Positions 1-6,012 of a stretch of 6,012 bases of DNA are shown here, piece by piece. The position numbers were made by a program, and so were the translations under genes. The notes beneath the pieces are model-generated. The model did not search any database and was not told where the DNA came from. It saw nothing but the letters and a program-made list of their open reading frames with translations. Origin of the DNA: Prevotella sp. Its GTDB lineage: Bacteria; Bacteroidota; Bacteroidia; Bacteroidales; Dysgonomonadaceae. The DNA lies in assembly GCA_031260865.1 (NCBI GenBank), contig JAISKQ010000072.1:1-6012 (forward strand). Reading direction: 5' to 3'. The stretch's first letter is position 1. Each line of letters begins with the position of its first letter.

Positions 1-876
1 GAATATAACGTAAAACAAGACACCGAACAGGTGGACTATGAACAAATGGAACAGGTCGCCCGCGCCGAAAAGCCCAAATTGATCATAGCCGGAGCGTCAG
101 CTTATTCCCGCGATTGGGACTATGCGCACATCCGTAAAATAGCTGATGAAATAGGTGCGATCTTTATGGTTGATATGGCGCATCCTGCCGGACTTGTCGC
201 CGCCGGATTGCTGAATAATCCATTGCTACACGCGCATATTGTGACAACAACGACCCATAAAACTCTCCGCGGTCCTCGTGGTGGAGCTATCCTATTAGGT
301 AAGGACTTTGAAAACCCGTGGGGTAAAAAAACGCCAAAAGGCGAAATCCGTATGATGTCCGCTTTACTCGATTCGGCTGTATTCCCCGGCATACAAGGCG
401 GTCCGCTGGAACACGTAATAGCGGCAAAAGCCGTTTCTTTCGCCGAAGCGCTTGACCCATCCTATAAGGTATATCAGGCTCAAGTGAAAAAGAACGCAGC
501 TGTTATGGCGCAAGCTTTCATCGACAAAGGCTACAAAGTGGTGTCGGGAGGTACTGATAACCACTCGATGCTGATCGACCTGCGTCCTAAATTCCCTGAA
601 TTAACAGGAAAGATAGCTGAAAAAGCGCTCGTTAAAGCGGATATTACAACAAATAAAAATATGGTTCCTTTCGATAGCCGTAGCCCTTTCCTTACATCAG
701 GGCTTCGATTCGGTACTCCGGCAATCACCACACGCGGCGCTAAAGAACCGTTAATGGGTGAAATAGTGGAAATGATAGATACGGTTCTTTCAAATCCTGA
801 AAACGGACAAACAATAAATTCTGTCCGTGAAAAGGTGAATGCCATTATGAAAGAATATCCATTATTTGCCTGGTAA
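1..876 (+). CDS. glyA: Serine hydroxymethyltransferase (GlyA), 5'-truncated by window edge
   Basis: PLP enzyme of the cytoplasm that interconverts serine plus tetrahydrofolate with glycine plus 5,10-methylene-tetrahydrofolate, the main source of one-carbon units. The reading frame is open from base 1, so the GTG at 31 is an internal valine and not the start. About 291 codons are present; the family is usually 415-430 residues, so roughly the first 135-140 are missing. Visible family signatures are VDMAHPAGL (Asp at 172-174 under the PLP ring, His at 181-183), [14 protein letters not shown] with the PLP Schiff-base lysine at 259-261, [16 protein letters not shown], and [14 protein letters not shown] with the substrate-carboxylate arginine at 706-708. 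The protein ends in YPLFAW, close to the usual Bacteroidales C-terminus. No frameshift or missing catalytic residue is seen. A hairpin terminator follows at once, which suggests that transcription ends here. The identification is close to certain. Confidence 0.97.
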   Translation, partial: EYNVKQDTEQVDYEQMEQVARAEKPKLIIAGASAYSRDWDYAHIRKIADEIGAIFMVDMAHPAGLVAAGLLNNPLLHAHIVTTTTHKTLRGPRGGAILLGKDFENPWGKKTPKGEIRMMSALLDSAVFPGIQGGPLEHVIAAKAVSFAEALDPSYKVYQAQVKKNAAVMAQAFIDKGYKVVSGGTDNHSMLIDLRPKFPELTGKIAEKALVKADITTNKNMVPFDSRSPFLTSGLRFGTPAITTRGAKEPLMGEIVEMIDTVLSNPENGQTINSVREKVNAIMKEYPLFAW

Positions 877-886
877 ATAAATCTCA

Positions 887-917
887 ATAGAAAAGGTTGC
901 CCTGCAACCTTTTCTAT
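887..917 (+). terminator. Intrinsic terminator hairpin after glyA, possibly bidirectional
   Basis: A perfect 14-bp inverted repeat (887-900 with 904-917) closes a 3-base CCT loop. The G/C-rich core GGTTGC/GCAACC is flanked by an A-run on the 5' side and a T-run on the 3' side, so U-rich sequence follows the core on either strand. It begins 10 bases after the glyA stop codon. There is no further T-tract beyond the stem, so termination would rely on the four T's inside the 3' arm. Some read-through into the next gene, which starts 28 bases later, is possible. Confidence 0.8.
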
Positions 918-945
918 GACTTTAAACCAATCGGAACGAATATAA

Positions 946-2916
946 ATGACTAAATTTATCAAAGGTATTTATTATGTACTTACCGTACATATTATTGCTC
1001 TTCTGTTTATGACAATACAACGTATTGTCTTACTTTTTACAAACTGGCTACACATAGAGGTAATCGAGGAATCTAAAATCGGCTTAATTATTTCGGCGTT
1101 ACTGCGTGGACTTTGGTTCGATAATGTCATCGCATGTTATTGCTCAATCCTACCGTTGATAATTTTAGCTGTGTTAGGACTGTTTAACAAATTGAACAAG
1201 GCTGTTTTATATACGATTAATCTATTTTATATTATAATATACACTATCATTTTTGCCATCGGAACCGCAAACATTCCTTACTTTACTTACTTCTTTAAAC
1301 ACATAAATGTATCTATCTTTAATTGGAAAGAAGAGGGCAATACAAATGCAAAAATGATCCTTCAAGAATCATCTTATTATGTCTATTTCGTCTTATTTAT
1401 TGTCATTATTGCATTATTTGCTTATTTGATATTCAAATTAAGCAGAGTTATACTTGCAAAAGGACAAAAAGAGACAAAGGGTAAAATGTTCTTATATTAC
1501 ATACCTTTATGCCTTTTCCTCATAGCGAGCTGTATTTTCGGCATACGCGGACGTTTCGGATATAATCCCATTAAAACCAGCCAAGCATATTTTTGCACAA
1601 ACTCTTTCTTGAACCAGTTAGGCATAAATCCCAGTTTCTATTTTATGCGAGACATGATCGAATCATCAAAATCATATCATAATGTTGATAATTTCATGTC
1701 CGATAAAGATGCTATTTCGTTTGTACAAAAAACTTTAAATATTGATACAACTTTAGCGTTCAGTCCAAAATCGCCCATTTCGCGAAATATCATAGCGAGT
1801 GGAGACGCTAAAAACATGAATGTTATCATTATACTAATGGAGTCAATGTCCTCAGACTTACTAAAAATAGAAGAAAACGGCAATGAAATAACCCCTTTCC
1901 TAAATCAGCTGATAAAAAAATCCTATTATTTCGATCATTTCTATTCGGCAGGCACACACACCAATCATGGAATACTGGCTACGCTATATGGCTTACCTGC
2001 CCTATTCGACCGGAATATGATGAAAGATGTGAATATCCCATTATGTCAAGGATTACCTAATATATTGCAAGAACAAGGCTATAGGACAATGTTCTTTATG
2101 ACGCATGAAGCGCAATATGACAACATGAAAGCTTTCCTTACCGAAAACGGAATAGAGGAAATATATTCGGAAGAAGATTATCCCAACGATAAAATAAAAA
2201 ACGGCTTTGGTGTAGCAGATGATTTTCTGTTTGAATATGCCTTAGGAAAAATAAACGAAAAGGCTCAAGATACAAAACCGTTCCTATCCACAATTCTGAC
2301 AATAAGCAATCATCCTCCTTATATTGTCCCGCCGAAATTTAAAAAAACAAGTAAAGATACACAGTACCAAATTGTCGCTTTCGCGGATAATGCTATACAA
2401 GAATTCTTCTCGAAGGCATCGAAGCAAGATTGGTTTCAGAATACGATTTTTGTTTTATTAGGAGACCACGGGAAAATTGTAGGCACACAAATTTTTGATA
2501 TGCCTCTCTCGCTAAATCACGTCCCTCTAATAATTTATTCTCCTAACTTTGAAAATCCTTTACAGGTAAAAGATTTAGGTGGTCAAGTAGATGTATTCCC
2601 TACCGTTATGGGCTTATTAAACCGATCATATATCAATAACACTTTCGGAATCGATTTATTCAAAGACAAGCGCCCTTACGCGTTCTTTTCTTCCGATAAC
2701 GCTTTGGGATGTATAAATTCGGACTATTTTTACTCTTATAACTTTAAAGAACAAGTAAAGGGGTTGTATGTTTATAAAGAGGAGCAGGCAAAGAACTTTA
2801 TAGATAAATTCAATGCAAAAGCCGATAGTATGCAAAATTATTCTATCGCGATGTTTCAAACCGCGAATTATATGCTTCAACATAAGCTGAATAGGGTCAA
2901 TAAAACACAAGATTAA
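946..2916 (+). CDS. LTA-synthase-type membrane phosphotransferase (sulfatase fold)
   Basis: 656-residue inner-membrane protein with the LtaS/OpgB layout. Five hydrophobic segments lie near residues 8-32, 60-80, 87-107, 144-164 and 181-200, followed by a large sulfatase-fold domain (about 290-580) outside the membrane. Active-site residues appear intact: metal ligand Glu299 in ILMES, likely nucleophile Thr339 in GTHTNHG, substrate-side His456 in ISNHPPY, Asp507-His508 in LLGDHG, and His525 in LNHVPL. Known relatives move phosphoglycerol or phosphoethanolamine from phospholipids to envelope polymers or lipids. The acceptor here is unknown, because Gram-negative Bacteroidota are not known to make lipoteichoic acid. 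The start is well fixed: an in-frame TAA (943-945) directly precedes the ATG, and the next Met (22) is inside the first membrane segment. No Shine-Dalgarno sequence is visible. The lipoprotein gene follows after 27 bases, probably in the same transcript. The membrane part is strikingly A/T-rich. A phosphoethanolamine transferase or true sulfatase is less likely given the five-helix N-terminus. Confidence 0.9.
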   Translation: MTKFIKGIYYVLTVHIIALLFMTIQRIVLLFTNWLHIEVIEESKIGLIISALLRGLWFDNVIACYCSILPLIILAVLGLFNKLNKAVLYTINLFYIIIYTIIFAIGTANIPYFTYFFKHINVSIFNWKEEGNTNAKMILQESSYYVYFVLFIVIIALFAYLIFKLSRVILAKGQKETKGKMFLYYIPLCLFLIASCIFGIRGRFGYNPIKTSQAYFCTNSFLNQLGINPSFYFMRDMIESSKSYHNVDNFMSDKDAISFVQKTLNIDTTLAFSPKSPISRNIIASGDAKNMNVIIILMESMSSDLLKIEENGNEITPFLNQLIKKSYYFDHFYSAGTHTNHGILATLYGLPALFDRNMMKDVNIPLCQGLPNILQEQGYRTMFFMTHEAQYDNMKAFLTENGIEEIYSEEDYPNDKIKNGFGVADDFLFEYALGKINEKAQDTKPFLSTILTISNHPPYIVPPKFKKTSKDTQYQIVAFADNAIQEFFSKASKQDWFQNTIFVLLGDHGKIVGTQIFDMPLSLNHVPLIIYSPNFENPLQVKDLGGQVDVFPTVMGLLNRSYINNTFGIDLFKDKRPYAFFSSDNALGCINSDYFYSYNFKEQVKGLYVYKEEQAKNFIDKFNAKADSMQNYSIAMFQTANYMLQHKLNRVNKTQD

Positions 2917-2943
2917 ACATTACCATTTTATAATTATTCTTCT

Positions 2944-3750
2944 ATGAAAAGATATTATAAAGAGATTCCTCTGATATTGTTCTTCCTATTATCGGCTTGT
3001 ACGTCCGGGAATGAAGAAGCCCAATTAGAATTGAACAAAGCGAGGCTTTTTTACGAGCAACAAGAGTATACCTCTGCTAAACAACAGCTTGACAGTTTAA
3101 AGATTAAATTTCCAAAAGCATTTGCTCAACAAAAAGAAGGGCTTGCTTTATTGGATTCTGTTCGACGAGGAGAGAACCAACAGATAATCAGTTCCTGTGA
3201 TTCGTTGATACTGCTGTTGCAACCTCAGGTTGAACAAAAGAGGAAACAATTCAGCTTTCAGCAAAACAAGCAATATCAAGAAACAGGGAGCTATATACCG
3301 ACAGAAAGTGTTACATCTTCTATGACGGGCACAACGCTCCGGTCTGGGGTTGAAGAAAACGGAAACCTTTATATAGAAAGCGTTTTCATCGGTAGCCAGC
3401 GGCATAACAGACTAAAAATATCAACCCGAGACGGCTCATTCGCTGAATCCATTCCGGTGAATGACGATGGATTAAATTATCGCTTTACCAACTTAGGCAA
3501 AACACACGAAATCATCCGTTTTGCAGGCGCTAATGAAAACGGAATGGCTATGTTTATATTTACGAATATAGACAAACCCTTAACCGTCTCCATTGAGGGA
3601 CAGGGAAAATATTCATACTCCTTGCCTCAACAAGCAAAATCGGCTATCGCCAAATCTTTTGAGTTGTCTGTTGTGACATCGCGGGTAGACAGCCTTAAAA
3701 CGGCTAAGGAAAAAGCTGAATACCATATCTATTATTTAGATCATAAATAA
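2944..3750 (+). CDS. Lipoprotein of unknown function with TPR-like N-terminus
   Basis: 268-residue predicted lipoprotein. The signal peptide is short: positive residues (MKRYYK), a hydrophobic run (8-17) and a lipobox LSAC with Cys19 as the lipidated residue. The mature end reads C-T-S-G-N-E-E; acidic residues so close to the cysteine resemble the surface-export signals described in Bacteroidota, though the match is loose. Residues about 26-75 form helices with one TPR-like unit (ARLFYEQQEYTSAKQQLDSL), and 78-112 is a further charged, Gln-rich helix. Residues about 128-226 look beta-rich, with NLYIESVFIGS and INEEDS-free short strands such as MAMFIFTN. A C-terminal helix covers about 229-262. 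I recall similar unnamed Bacteroidales proteins but know no function. The gene starts 27 bases after the membrane enzyme, with an A/T-rich leader and no Shine-Dalgarno, and is followed by a terminator, so it is probably the last gene of a two-gene unit. A role with its neighbour at the envelope is inference only. Confidence 0.83.
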   Translation: MKRYYKEIPLILFFLLSACTSGNEEAQLELNKARLFYEQQEYTSAKQQLDSLKIKFPKAFAQQKEGLALLDSVRRGENQQIISSCDSLILLLQPQVEQKRKQFSFQQNKQYQETGSYIPTESVTSSMTGTTLRSGVEENGNLYIESVFIGSQRHNRLKISTRDGSFAESIPVNDDGLNYRFTNLGKTHEIIRFAGANENGMAMFIFTNIDKPLTVSIEGQGKYSYSLPQQAKSAIAKSFELSVVTSRVDSLKTAKEKAEYHIYYLDHK

Positions 3751-3794
3751 GCCGTCAGCCTCTCCAAGTCTTTTGGAGAGGTCTGGGCTTTTTT
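3749..3794 (+). terminator. Intrinsic terminator between convergent genes
   Basis: The core is a 9-bp perfect stem, CCTCTCCAA (3759-3767) with TTGGAGAGG (3773-3781), around a 5-base loop. It extends outward by CAG/CTG (3756-3758 with 3783-3785) across a one-base bulge, and by AAGCC/GGCTT (3749-3753 with 3786-3790) across a two-base bulge. A run of six T's (3789-3794) follows on the plus strand. The stem base uses the last two bases of the lipoprotein's TAA stop. On the minus strand the hairpin is followed only by a weak, interrupted T-rich stretch. It should therefore work best for the plus-strand unit and at most partly for the gene arriving from the right, whose stop is three bases away. 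Confidence 0.9.
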
Positions 3795-3796
3795 AC

Positions 3797-6012
3797 TTAT
3801 TTACTGCTAAATTTAATTTCACCTATATCCACAATCTCCTTATTATCAGTCAACCGGAGCGTTATTGTCTCTTTCTTTTCCCGTCCGGATGAGAAGCGTG
3901 TGTAGATATCAAGATAAATAGTGGTAGGACCTATCAATGTCTGTTCCCTTGAACCGTAATAATTTGCCTTGATTTTATATATCCCGTTGACAGCCTCTTT
4001 TATCAGGAACTCTTCGGGGCCATATCCCCCTGTGAAATCCCTTGATATAATTCCTCCGATATGGGTAAGAGTATTGTTGTACATGCACTTTTCACCATAA
4101 GGGTCAATTACCCACAAATCCATATCGCTGTTGTCCGTATCCCAGTTCAACACAACGCGGACATCCACCGGCATATTATATATCAATCGCTTATCAATGT
4201 TATCTAATGACAAATTCACCTTCTCGCGATTAGCCAAAGCGATCACTTTATTCATTTCTTCCGCCGCTATCACTTCTATTTCGGGGAAACGCCCATCCCA
4301 AGATTGTCCGATTATCTTATACAGCAGGTTCACCGCTTCTTGGTATTCTTTGTTCTGTTCTTTTGCCAAAGCCAAATCGCGGTAAGACTGAGGTTCTTCG
4401 GGACGTAGGCGCGTCACCACTTCAAACTCACTAATCGCGTAATCGGTATAACCTAACTGCTGCAAACGATGAGCCAAAACCCGCAACATCCTGTAATTCT
4501 CCACTTCCAGCTCGGCAAGGTTCGATAGGATAATCAAAGCCTCTTGTTTCAACCCTCGTTCTTCAAACAAGCTTGCCACATCCAAGTAGAATGACGGGGA
4601 TGTTTTATATCCATCACGAATATCCAGATAAGCCTGATACAGCTCGCCGTTCGCCTTTTCTTTCAAAACCTTCAGATACGGGGTATCCGGATTCCAAGCC
4701 GCTAATTGTATCTTGGCTACGGTTTGCGGTCGTGATGCTATCGAGGACTTTTCTTTCTTCTCCTTGTTTGCATCCACCGATTTTAGATCTTCCTGCACCA
4801 TGTAGGCTTCTTCCCTAACAGCTTCATCCGCCGTCACCACCCTTGAAGGAGCCGCCAGAAGCATTTCCGCAGAAGCTTCTTCCGCGATTACCCTGCGTTC
4901 GCTGAGGTTGTCCGCGGCAACAGCGGAGGTGGCGTATAAATCTTCCTTTGCCTTTGCTTTCCCCGGAGCTTTCGTTTTAGGGAACGTACGGTTCCACCAC
5001 TCTTTCCGATTGTTAAACATAGATACGACAAGATTAATATGCGCCTTTTCAGTCTCAACCTTAGCCTTATTCAGGTTTTCCATCCGACTGACATATTCAT
5101 TCAGCAACTCGGCGGGAGGTACTATCCCATTTTGCACATAATCCTCTACCCTGTCCAATACAATTAACGATGTATTTCGAGTAACGATATTATACTTGCG
5201 CCCCAAGTCTTCTATTTCCACCTTATTTTTTTCGTACAGTAAATCCAACTCACTTATTTTCTTCTCCGCCCATATACGTTCCGTAATATTATCATAATCA
5301 GCTAAGCTATTACTATTTACTATAATTGTCTTTGACGACAGGACTTCGTTGCCGATACCAAAATGAAGGGTGACAACGGCTTTTGAAACCTTTAGCTTTC
5401 CCGCTACAGAAAAGACCGACGCAGGTTTAATAAAAACAGACGATGTGGTAAAGCCGGCTATCTCCGATTGATTATAATCCGCCGATATAAAACGATAGCT
5501 GTCTTGCAACAATAATGTCACAGATTCTTTTACAGGCTGTTGCATAAGGTTTATATATTTTCCGCCCGTAACAGAAGCCAAATATTGCAGCATACTATAA
5601 TCCGCTTTCAATGAGGAACTGACAGTCGCCACCGGTATTTTCCCTGTAAGCGGTACATTCTTCCCGAAGTTGCTTAACCCATCGGAGAACAATAGTATTT
5701 CATCCGCCTTTACCTTGGCGAAGTCAAGATTTCCGAACTGGGTAGCGCCATCGTAACAGACTGATTGTAAGTATTTTTTCAGCTCATTCCAATTCCCGCC
5801 CTTTATAGCGAAGGTTTTTACCGGCATCGCTACACAGTTGAACGTATGCAAATCAACCGTCAAGTTCTTTATCTTACTAAAGTACGCGTCTAACAGTTCT
5901 ATCTCGGCAGCTATATTCCTATCCTGCATCGACATGGATACATCCCAAAACAATGCTATTGATGACGGCAACTGCTTCGTCTTGCCGACAATATCGGCAT
6001 CCACCTGCGCAT
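3797..6012 (-). CDS. VWA protein with TPR-like repeats and C-terminal DUF2135, N-terminus cut off
   Basis: The frame stays open to the window edge (…AQVDADIVGK), so the GTG at 6004 is taken as an internal valine; the true start lies outside. Residues below count from that valine. Residues 14-165 form a von Willebrand A domain with a complete MIDAS: DVSMS (Asp21, Ser23, Ser25), Thr88 in DGATQFG and Asp108 in FSDG. Residues about 240-305 match the connector seen after VIT-VWA domains (WAEKKISELDLLYE, then YNIVTRNTSLIVLD and PPAEL), so a VIT domain is expected upstream. Residues about 343-425 are a charged Ala/Lys/Glu-rich linker. Residues about 470-565 are TPR-like helices, including FEVVTRLRPEEPQSYRDLA. 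Residues about 612-733 are DUF2135, with WDTDNSDMDLWVIDP and SRDFTGGYGPEEF. Such proteins are probably exported and act in metal-dependent protein binding, but the partner is unknown. The gene is convergent with the lipoprotein gene, so it belongs to another transcript. Architecture is confident; biological role is not known. Confidence 0.9.
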   Translation of the reverse strand, partial: AQVDADIVGKTKQLPSSIALFWDVSMSMQDRNIAAEIELLDAYFSKIKNLTVDLHTFNCVAMPVKTFAIKGGNWNELKKYLQSVCYDGATQFGNLDFAKVKADEILLFSDGLSNFGKNVPLTGKIPVATVSSSLKADYSMLQYLASVTGGKYINLMQQPVKESVTLLLQDSYRFISADYNQSEIAGFTTSSVFIKPASVFSVAGKLKVSKAVVTLHFGIGNEVLSSKTIIVNSNSLADYDNITERIWAEKKISELDLLYEKNKVEIEDLGRKYNIVTRNTSLIVLDRVEDYVQNGIVPPAELLNEYVSRMENLNKAKVETEKAHINLVVSMFNNRKEWWNRTFPKTKAPGKAKAKEDLYATSAVAADNLSERRVIAEEASAEMLLAAPSRVVTADEAVREEAYMVQEDLKSVDANKEKKEKSSIASRPQTVAKIQLAAWNPDTPYLKVLKEKANGELYQAYLDIRDGYKTSPSFYLDVASLFEERGLKQEALIILSNLAELEVENYRMLRVLAHRLQQLGYTDYAISEFEVVTRLRPEEPQSYRDLALAKEQNKEYQEAVNLLYKIIGQSWDGRFPEIEVIAAEEMNKVIALANREKVNLSLDNIDKRLIYNMPVDVRVVLNWDTDNSDMDLWVIDPYGEKCMYNNTLTHIGGIISRDFTGGYGPEEFLIKEAVNGIYKIKANYYGSREQTLIGPTTIYLDIYTRFSSGREKKETITLRLTDNKEIVDIGEIKFSSK

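Noticed and set aside
31..33. GTG at 31 as the start of glyA
   Set aside because: The frame is open to base 1 and the upstream residues fit SHMT; the family needs about 135-140 more N-terminal residues, so this is an internal valine.
862..872. Bacteroides-type promoter (-7 TAnnTTTG) near the end of glyA
   Set aside because: Only the TTTG half matches, no -33 TTTG lies at the right distance, and the transcript would have to cross the terminator hairpin.
531..962. 143-codon minus-strand open frame opposite glyA
   Set aside because: It is antisense to conserved SHMT sequence, resembles no family I recognise, and spans the terminator hairpin; it is a shadow frame.
1011..1029. Perfect 8-bp inverted repeat GACAATAC-AAC-GTATTGTC inside the membrane-enzyme gene
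   Set aside because: It lies within codons for the first membrane helix, and an 8-bp repeat with a short spacer is expected about by chance in 6 kb.
4131..5141. Three plus-strand open frames (77-84 codons) opposite the VWA gene
   Set aside because: They are antisense to clearly conserved protein sequence and show no domain or start signal of their own.
6002..6004. GTG at 6004 (minus strand) as the start of the VWA protein
   Set aside because: The frame continues upstream to the window edge without a stop, and the GTG lies only about 13 residues before the first VWA strand with no signal peptide, so the real start is outside.

Overview
The window reads as chromosomal DNA from a member of the Bacteroidota, most likely order Bacteroidales. 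Four things point that way. The serine hydroxymethyltransferase has the Bacteroidales type of sequence. Start codons lack a clear Shine-Dalgarno sequence and sit behind A/T-rich leaders. One gene encodes a small lipoprotein with acidic residues just after the lipobox cysteine. The VWA-TPR-DUF2135 protein has an architecture I associate with this phylum. Genus cannot be fixed from the sequence alone; a relative of Parabacteroides, Bacteroides or Dysgonomonas is a guess.

Layout, left to right. The 3' two thirds of glyA runs off the left edge (1-876, +) and ends at a strong A/T-flanked hairpin (887-917). A two-gene forward unit follows. It holds an LTA-synthase-type membrane sulfatase-fold enzyme (946-2916, +) and, 27 bases later, a lipoprotein of unknown function (2944-3750, +). 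This unit ends at a hairpin with a T-run (3749-3794). Converging on it from the right is a long minus-strand gene (3797-6012), cut by the right edge. It encodes a VWA protein with an intact metal-binding MIDAS, a helical connector, a charged linker, TPR-like repeats and a C-terminal DUF2135 domain.

How the genes may work together. glyA is housekeeping one-carbon metabolism and looks like an independent unit. The membrane enzyme and the lipoprotein are spaced as a co-transcribed pair and would both act at the cell envelope, the first probably modifying an envelope polymer or lipid with a phospho-alcohol group. The VWA protein is probably also exported, but it is convergent, so no operon link exists. 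No RNA gene, CRISPR array, insertion sequence, attachment site or origin was seen, and no gap between genes exceeds 70 bases. The window looks like ordinary core or near-core Bacteroidales sequence. Its less understood parts are the enzyme-lipoprotein pair and the modular VWA protein; I see no convincing case for a wholly new system.
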